Source: an uncultured Clostridia bacterium (GTDB lineage Bacteria > Bacillota > Clostridia > Christensenellales > UBA1242). From it: a DNA stretch of 64,000 nucleotides. Shown one piece after another: positions 16,712 to 24,982 of this stretch; within the stretch, counting starts at the first letter, position 1, and each line of letters starts with the position of its first letter. A program made the translations under genes and the position numbers. The notes beneath the pieces are model-generated. The model made no database searches, had not been told where the DNA came from, and was given only the letters and a program-made list of their open reading frames with translations. Location of the stretch: positions 1-64,000 of the forward strand of contig CALVZQ010000006.1 in the NCBI GenBank assembly GCA_944372585.1, written 5' to 3'.

Positions 16712-18526
16712 ATGAAAATTACCAGTAAACAATTGAGAAAGATTTGGCTTGATTTCTATAAAGAACGTGGGCACGTTGACATTGGTGGTGTCTCTCTCAT
16801 CGGTGATGGTTCAACTGGGGTTATGTTTAATGTTGCAGGCATGCAACCTCTTATGCCTTATCTTCTCGGCAAAAAACACCCAATGGGAACAAGACTTTGC
16901 AATGTCCAAGGTTGTGTCAGAACAATTGATATTGATTCTGTTGGAGATTCAACGCACTGCACTTTTTTTGAAATGCTTGGAAGTTGGAGTTTGGGAGATT
17001 ATTTCAAAGAAGAAAGAACAAAATGGAGTTTTGAACTTTTGAACAAGGTTTTTGGGTTTCCTGCTGACAGACTTGCTGTTACTGTTTTTGCCGGGAATGA
17101 AAATGTCCCTAGAGATGACGAGACAGCATTCTATCGTGAGAAATCTGGAATCAAAAAAGAAAATATTTATTTCTTGCCAAAAGAAGATAATTGGTGGGAA
17201 CTTGATCGTGGACCTTGTGGACCTGACAGTGAAATGTTTTATATCACAGACAAAAAACCATGCGGAAAAAATTGCAATCCGGGTTGCAGTTGTGGCAGAT
17301 TTGTTGAGGTTGGGAATGATGTTTTTATGCAATATGAAAAAATTGATGACAACAAATATATTCCTTTAAAACAAAAAAATGTCGACACTGGTTGGGGGCT
17401 TGAAAGGCTGTTGGTTTTTTTGAATAACCTTTCTGATGTTTATCTCACAGATTTGTTCGTTGATGTTATCGGACACATGGAAAAAACCTTGGGCATAAAA
17501 TATGGTGAAGATGAAAAAATCACAAAAGCGATGCGTATCATTGCCGATCACACCAGGACTGCCGTTATGCTGATTGGTGATGTGAACGGAATTTTGCCTT
17601 CAAATGTTGGGGCTGGTTACATTTTGAGAAGGCTTATTCGACGTGCTGTGAGATATGCAAGAGACATAAATCTTGAGCTTGATGAAATTATTGACGTGGC
17701 AAAAATTTTTATTGAAAAAGTTTACAACGAGTCTTATCCTCTTTTGTTGGAAAAAGAAGAGTATATCATCAGTGAGCTTTTGACTGAAATGGAAAAATTC
17801 AACAAGGCTCTTGAAGAGGGCAGAAAAGAATTTGATAAAGTTATTTTTGGCATTGAAAAGCATAAAGAATTTGCAAAAACAAAAGGAGAAGTCGTTCCAG
17901 ATATAATCTCTGGAAAAGCTTGTTTTAGGTTGTATGACACATTTGGTTTTCCATTTGAACTCACTCAAGAATTGGCAAAGGAAAGAGTCTTTGATGTTGA
18001 TGAAGAAGGCTTCAAAAAGGCCTTTGAAGAGCATCAAGAAAAAAGCAGGACTGCATCTGCTGGAACTTTCAAAGGTGGGCTTGCGGACAGCTCTTATGAA
18101 AGTGCCAAATTGCATACTGCAACACATTTGCTTATGGCTGGGCTTAGAAAAATGTTTGGACCTCAGGTGATGCAAAAAGGGTCAAACATAACACCTGAGC
18201 GATTGAGGCTTGATTTTAATGTTGATCACAAGATGACACCAGAAGAAATTGCAAACCTTGAAAATTTTGTTAATGATGCAATAAAAAAAGAAATTCCTGT
18301 CACATATGAAGAAATGTCAATTTCAGATGCAAAGAAAAGTGGTGCAGTTGGTGTTTTTGAAAGCAAATATGGAGATATTGTCAAAGTTTATTCAATTGGA
18401 GATGTTTCAAAAGAAATTTGCGGAGGTCCACATGCTAAAAACACCAAAGATCTTCATCATCTGAAAATCACAAAAGAAGAAAGTTCTTCAAGTGGCATCA
18501 GAAGAATTAAGGCCATATTAGATTAG
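16712..18526 (+). CDS. alaS: Alanyl-tRNA synthetase, short form lacking C-Ala domain
   Basis: 604 residues against about 870 for most bacterial AlaRS. It charges tRNA-Ala. The class II catalytic core is complete (FNVAGMQPLMPYLLG, GNENVPRDDE, CGPDSEMFY). A Cys-rich insert (CGKNCNPGCSCGRF near 200) may bind zinc. The editing domain is present, with HTATH near 470 and CGGPHAK near 572. The protein stops right after editing (SGIRRIKAILD), so the C-terminal C-Ala oligomerisation/tRNA-elbow domain is absent. There is no frameshift sign, so this looks like a natural short form. AGGAG precedes ATG 16712; an upstream in-frame ATG is not supported. Confidence 0.93.
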   Translation: MKITSKQLRKIWLDFYKERGHVDIGGVSLIGDGSTGVMFNVAGMQPLMPYLLGKKHPMGTRLCNVQGCVRTIDIDSVGDSTHCTFFEMLGSWSLGDYFKEERTKWSFELLNKVFGFPADRLAVTVFAGNENVPRDDETAFYREKSGIKKENIYFLPKEDNWWELDRGPCGPDSEMFYITDKKPCGKNCNPGCSCGRFVEVGNDVFMQYEKIDDNKYIPLKQKNVDTGWGLERLLVFLNNLSDVYLTDLFVDVIGHMEKTLGIKYGEDEKITKAMRIIADHTRTAVMLIGDVNGILPSNVGAGYILRRLIRRAVRYARDINLELDEIIDVAKIFIEKVYNESYPLLLEKEEYIISELLTEMEKFNKALEEGRKEFDKVIFGIEKHKEFAKTKGEVVPDIISGKACFRLYDTFGFPFELTQELAKERVFDVDEEGFKKAFEEHQEKSRTASAGTFKGGLADSSYESAKLHTATHLLMAGLRKMFGPQVMQKGSNITPERLRLDFNVDHKMTPEEIANLENFVNDAIKKEIPVTYEEMSISDAKKSGAVGVFESKYGDIVKVYSIGDVSKEICGGPHAKNTKDLHHLKITKEESSSSGIRRIKAILD

Positions 18527-18539
18527 AAGTCTTCGTTTG

Positions 18540-18568
18540 TTGACTTCTTGGATTTCTTATGTTATAAT
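18540..18568 (+). promoter_or_regulatory. Near-consensus promoter
   Basis: TTGACT, 17 bases, TATAAT, upstream of the envelope-protein gene at 18592. A small imperfect hairpin ending alaS overlaps it. Confidence 0.75.
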
Positions 18569-18591
18569 TTTTTTATTAAAAGGAGATTGCT

Positions 18592-20070
18592 ATGCCACAG
18601 GGACAAATTAGGAAAGGTTTTTTCTTTTATTTTGGTTTGTTCGTTTTGCTGTTGATTTCAATTTTTTTAATCTGCCTGGTCATTATGATGTTTAACCCGG
18701 GCAAGACTGTTTTATGGATGCAATATTTCACAGCTAATGATGATGAATTGATCGAAAAAACTTCTGACGGTTCAAGAACAATTGATTGGTCTCAAGTGAA
18801 CAGTTTGGAAATTAATTGTTCTTATGCAAATGTCGTTGTGCAAAAAAACAATGAATACAACCTTGATGGTGTCCATATTGTCAATAATGCCAAAGGTTTT
18901 GCTGTGGAATCCAATGCCGTTCATTTTGATTATAATGTCTATTATGAAGGCTCAACGTTGAAAATTGATGTGACAGAACCTACTGGATTTATGTTTTTTT
19001 CTAAGGATATTAGAATAATTTTGCATGCGTCAGAAAATTCAAGTTTGAATTTTTCTACATTAAATTTGAAAATTACCACAACAAGTGGAAATGTGGAAAT
19101 TGGCGGGACAACTGCAAAGGCGGCTGAAGAAATCAGGTTAAATTCTCTTGATGTCTCGACTGGCAGTGGAAGAATTACCTTTTCTCAAATGTTTAATACT
19201 TCTTCGTTGACTGGACTTAATCTGTATACTGAAGAAGGGAAACTACTTTCAACAAAAAACATTAACTATGGAAATGAAACTGTTAATGGTTTTGTTGTCA
19301 ATTGCGATGCCACAATTGGCACTGACAAGGGTGCAATTTCATATGATTATATCAACACTGGCTCACATGATATTTATGCTTCTTGCAAAAGTGGGACTTT
19401 CGCGGCTGATTACATCGTTGCAGAAAATTTGAAAGTGACTTGTGTTCAAGGGAACTATAAATTTGGCAATGTGATGGCAAATTTGGATTACACCAATTCG
19501 GAAGATTCGCTTCTTGCTCCAAATATTGTTGTTGATTATTTGTCGGGCAATTTCACTATAAGTGGTGGGGATAATTTCAAAGGCAGTGCAGAGCCGAGTG
19601 TTAATATCAAAAAGATTGATGGGGAAATATCTATGCTTGTTGATAAAGGCAGCATAACTGTTGGAGAAGCAAATGGTGCTGTTGATATCAACAGTGAAGA
19701 CAACCTAAACGTTGATATTATCATCGGAGAAAACAACGGTTCTGCAAAGAGAATTATCACTCAAAACAGTAATGTCTCAATTGGTTTTTTGGGCGTTGTC
19801 TCAAACAACACAACAATTGAAACTGACAGGGGAAATATTGTTGTCAATGTCACTAGTGTTGCCAATTTCACGGCAAATGCTTGGGTAAACGATTTGGAGG
19901 GAACAACAAGACTTGCTGATGACAAAATAAGCATAAGTCATGGACTTATTGAAGGCGAAACAAAAAATCCTTTGGTTGTCAGAGGAACGTCATCAACTTC
20001 AGGAACTTTGACAATAAGAACAAATTCATCTTTAAGTTACAATTTGGTCGCGAAAGAGAATCTTGTGTGA
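18592..20070 (+). CDS. Membrane-anchored DUF4097-like adhesin/beta-helix protein
   Basis: 492 residues. One membrane segment (about 10-35) anchors a long extracytoplasmic region. That region is built of repeated Ser/Thr/Asn/Gly-rich beta strands (TTSGNVEIGG, VSTGSGRITF, DRGNIVVNV), the DUF4097-type putative adhesin fold in which strands stack as a beta-helix. It probably faces the cell wall; no sortase motif is seen. Strong promoter and AAGGAG site upstream, terminator downstream. Partner and ligand are unknown. Confidence 0.7.
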   Translation: MPQGQIRKGFFFYFGLFVLLLISIFLICLVIMMFNPGKTVLWMQYFTANDDELIEKTSDGSRTIDWSQVNSLEINCSYANVVVQKNNEYNLDGVHIVNNAKGFAVESNAVHFDYNVYYEGSTLKIDVTEPTGFMFFSKDIRIILHASENSSLNFSTLNLKITTTSGNVEIGGTTAKAAEEIRLNSLDVSTGSGRITFSQMFNTSSLTGLNLYTEEGKLLSTKNINYGNETVNGFVVNCDATIGTDKGAISYDYINTGSHDIYASCKSGTFAADYIVAENLKVTCVQGNYKFGNVMANLDYTNSEDSLLAPNIVVDYLSGNFTISGGDNFKGSAEPSVNIKKIDGEISMLVDKGSITVGEANGAVDINSEDNLNVDIIIGENNGSAKRIITQNSNVSIGFLGVVSNNTTIETDRGNIVVNVTSVANFTANAWVNDLEGTTRLADDKISISHGLIEGETKNPLVVRGTSSTSGTLTIRTNSSLSYNLVAKENLV

Positions 20071-20078
20071 TTTCAAGT

Positions 20079-20106
20079 AAAAACCGATAGAAATTCGGTT
20101 TTTATT
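20079..20106 (+). terminator. Rho-independent terminator
   Basis: AAAAACCGA/TCGGTTTTT stem with seven-base loop. Confidence 0.85.
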
Positions 20107-20126
20107 TTTTATATCGTCAGTTTCCT

Positions 20127-20155
20127 TTGCCTAATTTTGTTAAGTTTGTTATAAT
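20127..20155 (+). promoter_or_regulatory. Leaderless-type promoter of the YhaO-like gene
   Basis: TTGCCT, 17 bases, TATAAT, then exactly six bases to ATG 20162. No Shine-Dalgarno fits in between. Confidence 0.75.
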
Positions 20156-20161
20156 CATAAC

Positions 20162-21241
20162 ATGAAAATAATTCACTGTGCAGATTTACATATTGATTGT
20201 AAAAAATTCAGCAAATTTTCTCCCGACAAAAGAGCATTGAAACGTCACCAAATGTTGCAAAATTTTGTTGACATGGTTGAATTTGCAGAAAAAAACAAAG
20301 TTACTGCAATTTTATTATGCGGAGATATATTTGACAATCCAAAGGTTTTGAAAAACTCTTTGAAAGTTGTGCAGAATACAATTTTGGAACATAAAGACAT
20401 AACTTTTTTCTACATTTGGGGAAATCATGATGAAAACTTTACAATCTTTGAAAATTATCCTTCAAATTTTGTGATGTTTGGCAGAGAGTTCTCAAAAGTT
20501 GATTTTGGAGAAGTTTGTATTGGAGGTATGAGTTTTCAGAGAACAATTTCTCCTTCTTTTTATGATGATATAAATTTTGAAAAATCAGACTTTAACTTGA
20601 TGATGATGCATCAGCCAATAGAGATGGGTGACAAATATAGTGATCCTGTTCAAATTAAGAAAATTGAGGGGAAATATATTGACTATTTAGCATTGGGGCA
20701 TATTCACAAAAAAAATGGTGGAGCGATCGGTAAAAGAGGTGTATGGGCTTACAGTGGGTGTCTGGAATCTGCTTCATTCAGTTATCTTGGTGATGAGTAC
20801 GGCTTTTATCTTTTGGATATTAAAGATGGCAAATTTCAAAGGACATTTGTTCCTTTTGCAAAATATAAATATCAAAGTGTGGAAATTTCTGTAAACGATT
20901 TGAAAAACATCAATGAGGTTTTTAAGGAAATAAATTTGAAAACTTCTTCTTTTGGAATGTTTGACATTGTGAGAATTGTGTTGAATGGACAAAGAAAAGA
21001 AGACGAAGAGATTAACAAAAACTTGATATATGAGAAATTTAACAATCAATTTTTCTATTTGGAAGTTGAAGATGAAACAAAGATTGTTTTCGACCTTGAA
21101 AAATATGCAAAAGAAAAACTCTCTCTGAAAGCAGAATTTGTCAAGGAAGTTATGTCTGACGAGATGCTTAACGACGAAGAAAAACAACAGATTTGTGTTG
21201 CTGGACTTGAAGCTTTGAAAGGGGAGGAGATTTCGCTATGA
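20162..21241 (+). CDS. YhaO/SbcD-like DNA-repair metallophosphoesterase
   Basis: 359 residues. Calcineurin-like motifs in order: HCADLHID (5-12), LLCGDIFDN near 57, GNHDEN near 91, HQ near 155 and GHIHK near 180. These bind two metal ions for nuclease activity. It pairs with the ATPase encoded next, with a 4-bp ATGA overlap, as SbcD pairs with SbcC and YhaO with YhaN. The complex probably trims broken or hairpin DNA ends. The start appears leaderless. The size fits YhaO-type proteins. Confidence 0.88.
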   Translation: MKIIHCADLHIDCKKFSKFSPDKRALKRHQMLQNFVDMVEFAEKNKVTAILLCGDIFDNPKVLKNSLKVVQNTILEHKDITFFYIWGNHDENFTIFENYPSNFVMFGREFSKVDFGEVCIGGMSFQRTISPSFYDDINFEKSDFNLMMMHQPIEMGDKYSDPVQIKKIEGKYIDYLALGHIHKKNGGAIGKRGVWAYSGCLESASFSYLGDEYGFYLLDIKDGKFQRTFVPFAKYKYQSVEISVNDLKNINEVFKEINLKTSSFGMFDIVRIVLNGQRKEDEEINKNLIYEKFNNQFFYLEVEDETKIVFDLEKYAKEKLSLKAEFVKEVMSDEMLNDEEKQQICVAGLEALKGEEISL

Positions 21242-23094
21242 AACTTATCTCTTGTCATATTGATGCTTTTGGGAAGTTTAAGAATGTCGATTTCAAATTT
21301 GATAAGGATTTGTTTGTTTTGTGCGAGAAAAATGGTTTTGGGAAAACCACTCTTGCAGAATTTATTAAGGCAATGTTTTATTCTCTTCCAGCATCTTCTA
21401 AAAGAGCAAACTACAAAAGTGAAAGAGATTTGTACAAACCTTTTGACTATGAAGGGAAATTTGGTGGAAGATTGACTTTTTCTTGCAAAAAGGGGACTTT
21501 CATTGTTGTTCGACAGTTTGGGAGCACTCCAACTTTGGATAGGTTCTATCTTTTTGATGCAAAAACCAATTTGATTTCAAATGAATTTTCTTCAAATCTT
21601 GGAGAAGAGTTGTTTGGTGTTGGAAAGGAAACTTTTGAAAATTCCACATTTTTTGGTCAACAAAATTTGGTTAGCGGAATTAATGATGACATCAGAGCAA
21701 GTCTGTCCACTGGTATATTGAGCGGAGATGATGTAGACAATTATGAAAATGCCCAAACCATTATTCAAAAGAAAATAAAGGAAATCAAATCAGAGGTAAA
21801 AGCATTGAAAATTGAAGAAACTAATGACGACTATGAAAGATTGAGGGCAAAAGAAGAAGTTTTGAAAATTAAACTTGAAAGAGTTGAGGCAGAAGCAAAA
21901 CAAATTATGCAAACTCAACAAAATATCTCAAAATCTAAGAACAGTATAAATGAAAAAGAAGCAGTGGCTTATATCAACAGAAATATTGCTCTTGAATCAG
22001 TTATTGATGCAGATATGGAAAGGGTTTTTCAAAAAGAACAACATAGAAAAGAATTGCTTACAGATATCAAAATTCAAAAACAAGATTATGATTTTCTTAG
22101 GAAGAACGAAAATATCAAAAAAGGGCATAATGCAAACAACGCACTTTTTGCCTTTTTGGTTCTTGCGATAATTGGTGGTGTTTGTTTGATTTGTGGCGGT
22201 GTGCTCCAAATCAATCTTCTTTTCATCATTGCTTCAGTTCTGACTTTGATTTCTTTGATTGGATTGATTATTTGCATATTTATGGCAAGATCTTGTGCTG
22301 AAGATTTGAAAGAATATGCTGAGATTATGAAAAAATATAAACTAAATGCAAAAAGCCTAAAATCCGAGATGGAAAAATTTGACAAGATTGTCAATGATAT
22401 CAAGTATATTGATGAAGAAATTGTTAGGTTAAATACGAGTATTGAAAAAAATTCCATAGAGGCAAAAAATATCAAAAATCAATTTAAAATGATTTTTGGT
22501 TGCGAGATTAAAAATTATTATTCTGAAAACAATACAAGGTCTAGAGAACTTTCCAGCCTTGAAAAAAGAAATGTTGAACTTTTGACAGATAAAAAACACT
22601 TTGTTGAAGAACTCGAGAATTTGCATGATAAATTGTTTGAATTGTCTGACAATATTGCATCAAAGAATGAAAAACTTGCAGAATATCAAAAGAAATTGGA
22701 AATCTTGACAAAAACCACAACTTTTTTAGAACATTCGAGAGATGCAATTTCCAATCGTTATATTGAACCAGTTTCTAGCAGATTTAATAAATATTACAAA
22801 AGATTTCTTGACGATGGAGATGAAATCATAATTGACTCAAACTTGGGGCTTAGGTTTGGCGAGAGATATAGCGAAGTTGATTATTTAAGTGCTGGTCTTT
22901 ATGATTTGGTATATATTTGCAAAAGATTTGCACTTATTGATTTGCTGTTTAAAAAAGAAAAACCTGCCATTATTCTTGATGACCCGTTTGCGAACTTTGA
23001 TGACGATAAATTGGAAGTTGCAAAGAATTTGCTTAATGAATTGAAAGATGACTATCAAATTATTTTATTCACTTGTCAAAAGGCAAGAGCCTGA
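21238..23094 (+). CDS. YhaN-like AAA ATPase with coiled coil and membrane hairpin
   Basis: 618 residues, short for YhaN (over 900 in Bacillus). The SMC/SbcC-like plan is: Walker A-like EKNGFGKTTL near 31, coiled coil about 170-300, a hydrophobic double segment about 302-350, a second coiled coil about 360-510, the ABC signature LSAGLYDLVY near 560 and Walker B AIILDDPFANFD near 585. The membrane pair in the middle is characteristic of YhaN rather than SbcC. Together with the upstream phosphoesterase it would form an ATP-gated nuclease near the membrane. Confidence 0.85.
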   Translation: MKLISCHIDAFGKFKNVDFKFDKDLFVLCEKNGFGKTTLAEFIKAMFYSLPASSKRANYKSERDLYKPFDYEGKFGGRLTFSCKKGTFIVVRQFGSTPTLDRFYLFDAKTNLISNEFSSNLGEELFGVGKETFENSTFFGQQNLVSGINDDIRASLSTGILSGDDVDNYENAQTIIQKKIKEIKSEVKALKIEETNDDYERLRAKEEVLKIKLERVEAEAKQIMQTQQNISKSKNSINEKEAVAYINRNIALESVIDADMERVFQKEQHRKELLTDIKIQKQDYDFLRKNENIKKGHNANNALFAFLVLAIIGGVCLICGGVLQINLLFIIASVLTLISLIGLIICIFMARSCAEDLKEYAEIMKKYKLNAKSLKSEMEKFDKIVNDIKYIDEEIVRLNTSIEKNSIEAKNIKNQFKMIFGCEIKNYYSENNTRSRELSSLEKRNVELLTDKKHFVEELENLHDKLFELSDNIASKNEKLAEYQKKLEILTKTTTFLEHSRDAISNRYIEPVSSRFNKYYKRFLDDGDEIIIDSNLGLRFGERYSEVDYLSAGLYDLVYICKRFALIDLLFKKEKPAIILDDPFANFDDDKLEVAKNLLNELKDDYQIILFTCQKARA

Positions 23095-23116
23095 TTGTAG
23101 ATTTTAGAGGTTTGGA

Positions 23117-23599
23117 ATGAAACATAACAATGTAACAAAAACCAATGTGATGAGAATTTTGGAACAAAAAAACATAAGTTATAAGAGCCATAACTATGCT
23201 GATAGTGATGCAGTGAGTGGGGTGGAAGTGGCTGAAATTTTACATGAAAACCCTAATCAAGTTTTTAAAACATTGGTCACAGTTGGGAATTCTAAAATCA
23301 ATTATGTTTTTTTAATTCCGGTTAGTAAGGAACTTGATTTGAAAAAGGCTTCAAGTGTAGTTAATGAAAAGAATGTTGAAATGATAAAGTCAAAAGAACT
23401 ATTGCCTTTGACGGGATATGTCCATGGTGGTTGTTCTCCAATTGGAATGAAAAAACAATTCAAAACTGTTATTGATGTGTCTGCCGAAAATTTTGACACA
23501 ATCATTTTCAGTGGTGGAAAAATTGGATTTCAAGTTGAAGTTTCGTTAGATGACTTGAAAAAAACTTTGGTTTTTGATCTGGCAGATATATCAAAATAA
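23117..23599 (+). CDS. ybaK: YbaK/EbsC aminoacyl-tRNA deacylase
   Basis: 160 residues, the normal length. It removes wrongly attached Cys from tRNA-Pro in trans. Features are the N-terminal TNVMRILEQKNISY, the conserved catalytic-lysine neighbourhood (NQVFKTLV near 55) and the GGCSPIGMKK box near 112. AGAGG precedes the ATG. It follows the nuclease pair by 22 bases and is closed by a strong terminator. Confidence 0.92.
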   Translation: MKHNNVTKTNVMRILEQKNISYKSHNYADSDAVSGVEVAEILHENPNQVFKTLVTVGNSKINYVFLIPVSKELDLKKASSVVNEKNVEMIKSKELLPLTGYVHGGCSPIGMKKQFKTVIDVSAENFDTIIFSGGKIGFQVEVSLDDLKKTLVFDLADISK

Positions 23600-23611
23600 A
23601 CCATTGAAAAC

Positions 23612-23642
23612 AAAAAAGTTCTCATGAAAGAGAACTTTTTTA
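23612..23642 (+). terminator. Rho-independent terminator after ybaK (bidirectional)
   Basis: A 12-bp perfect stem AAAAAAGTTCTC/GAGAACTTTTTT with a six-base loop. It can also stop minus-strand tRNA-Gly transcripts. Confidence 0.9.
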
Positions 23643-23644
23643 TT

Positions 23645-23675
23645 TGGAGCGGAAGACGAGATTCGAACTCGCGAC
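23645..23675 (-). repeat. 3' half-like fragment of tRNA-Gly
   Basis: 31 bases identical to 23837-23867: the CCA end, 3' acceptor strand and T-arm. The D and anticodon arms are missing, so no tRNA can form. The intervening 23676-23836 contains only short inverted repeats and no gene I can support. Confidence 0.9.
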
Positions 23676-23836
23676 TGCGTCACAAACTGCACTTTGAATT
23701 CGCTTTGCAATAGCAAAGACTCATTGGGCGTTTGTTTGTTCCTTTTCCCAAAAACTTAACAGTATTTTGGGAGCCCATGCAAATGTCGCTTTTAGAAAAT
23801 AAAAAATAGCATTTTTCAATCAATGCTACTTCAAGT

Positions 23837-23911
23837 TGGAGCGGAAGACGAGATTCGAACTCGCGACATTTGCCTTGGCAAGGCAACGCTCTACCACTGA
23901 GCCACTCCCGC
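23837..23911 (-). tRNA. tRNA-Gly (anticodon GCC)
   Basis: 75 nt with all arms: acceptor GCGGGAG/CTTCCGC, D-stem GCTC/GAGC, anticodon stem TTGCC/GGCAA with loop TTGCCAA, T-arm GCGAG/CTCGT and encoded CCA. It is flanked by a 3' fragment downstream and a 5' half upstream (on its strand). Confidence 0.95.
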
Positions 23912-23994
23912 AAATATTAAGTTGTCTTGACAATGGCAAATGGCAAGGTCTTGACGACACTTCTTCGCTTATGCTTTCCCTTCCAATTCCCGAA

Positions 23995-24029
23995 GGCAAG
24001 GCAACGCTCTACCACTGAGCCACTCCCGC
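23995..24029 (-). repeat. 5' half of tRNA-Gly, cut at the anticodon
   Basis: 35 bases identical to 23877-23911, from the tRNA 5' end to the third anticodon base. The sequence then diverges. The offset is 118 bp. The next 240 bases to tRNA-Cys are AT-rich with no gene. Confidence 0.9.
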
Positions 24030-24244
24030 ATATTCATTTTTATGAATAGTTGCAATCAATTGCTCTAATAATATACCAAATAATAAATAAAAAATCAAGC
24101 ATTTTCAATAATTTCTTTAAAATTGTATAAATTTTTGTTTATGACGTTATTTTTGTCAGTCTCTTCTTTGTTTGCATATTAAATACTGATAAAAATTTAA
24201 AAATAAGTTTGACAAATCATGCGTTATGTGATATATTTAATACG

Positions 24245-24365
24245 TTTCAAAAGAGATGATTTATCTTGGTACCATCGCCAAGCGGTAAGGCAAAGGTCTG
24301 CAACACCTTTATTCCCCGGTTCAAATCCGGGTGGTACCTCCAGATTTAAATCATCTCTTTTGAAA
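24245..24365. repeat. 19-bp perfect inverted repeat enclosing tRNA-Cys
   Basis: Arms 24245-24263 and 24347-24365 are exact reverse complements (TTTCAAAAGAGATGATTTA). Together they would form one long stem with the tRNA as its loop. Confidence 0.9.
24268..24342 (+). tRNA. tRNA-Cys (anticodon GCA)
   Basis: Acceptor GGTACCA/TGGTACC with U73 (a Cys identity base). Anticodon stem AAGGT/ACCTT with loop CTGCAAC, T-arm CCCGG/CCGGG, encoded CCA. It sits inside the inverted repeat. Confidence 0.95.
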
Positions 24366-24370
24366 TATAT

Positions 24371-24456
24371 GCTGGTGTGGCGGAATGGCAGACGCACAGG
24401 ACTTAAAATCCTGAGTTCGAAAGGACGTGTGGGTTCGACTCCCACCACCAGCACCA
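24371..24456 (+). tRNA. tRNA-Leu (anticodon UAA)
   Basis: 86 nt with a long variable arm. Acceptor GCTGGTG/CACCAGC, anticodon stem CAGGA/TCCTG with loop CTTAAAA, encoded CCA. It is 28 bases after tRNA-Cys and 35 bases before the next CDS. Confidence 0.95.
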
Positions 24457-24463
24457 ATCTTCT

Positions 24464-24487
24464 AAAAAAATTTTTTTTGGGGGGGGG
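24464..24487 (+). promoter_or_regulatory. A7-T8-G9 homopolymer block at a ribosome-binding site
   Basis: Seven A, eight T and nine G run back to back. The G tract forms the Shine-Dalgarno region (GGGGAG) a few bases before ATG 24492. Length change would alter SD strength and spacing. A7-T8 could also act as a terminator-like hairpin after tRNA-Leu. Confidence 0.7.
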
Positions 24488-24491
24488 AGTT

Positions 24492-24869
24492 ATGCTAAAT
24501 GATGCTCAAGTACAAAACATAAAAGATATTGGCAAAGTGGTATTCTCTACTGTTTCTAATGATGGCTATCCTCGAAGTATTTGGGTTATGCCAAGTATGA
24601 TAAATAAAGACACTATTATTTTATCAAATATTCAAATGCATAAAAGTATTGAAAATATACGAAATAACAATAAGTGTTTTATAAATATATATTTTCCTGA
24701 TAAAGATGACTTGCAATATAAAATACAAGGTACAGCCAGTATCTTAAACAAGGGTAAATTATTTAGGCAAATAAAAAAATTTGAAGAAACAAACAATCTT
24801 CCACCAGAATTAAAAGTTTCCGACATTATAGTCATAACTATTGAACAATTTGAGGAAAGTAATGGTTAA
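24492..24869 (+). CDS. Pyridoxamine 5'-phosphate oxidase-like flavin-binding protein
   Basis: 125 residues of the split-barrel PNPOx-like fold: KVVFSTVSNDGYPRSIW near the N terminus, then HKSIENIRNNNKCFINI and YKIQGTASIL. Such small members bind FMN, F420 or heme and act as reductases or sensors. ATG 24492 is the only start with a purine-rich site, and that site is the G9 tract. No promoter is obvious, so it may be read through from the tRNAs. Confidence 0.8.
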   Translation: MLNDAQVQNIKDIGKVVFSTVSNDGYPRSIWVMPSMINKDTIILSNIQMHKSIENIRNNNKCFINIYFPDKDDLQYKIQGTASILNKGKLFRQIKKFEETNNLPPELKVSDIIVITIEQFEESNG

Positions 24870-24982
24870 TTTGATTTATTTTGCAAGAATTTACAAATAA
24901 CTCAGAGTGTGCATAATCAAAAAGAAAAAAAACTTCTTGTAATGCTGGCACAGATTGTTTTCTTGAAAATATGAGGTGAATT

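Noticed and set aside
23912..23994. Intron or split-tRNA gene needing trans-splicing
   Set aside because: An intact tRNA-Gly is present between the halves, no intron splice structure is visible, and the 3' fragment lacks the anticodon arm.
23680..24018. Open frames on both strands across the tRNA-Gly region
   Set aside because: They run through the tRNA and its fragments and have tRNA-derived composition (e.g. ERKTRFELATFALARQRS).
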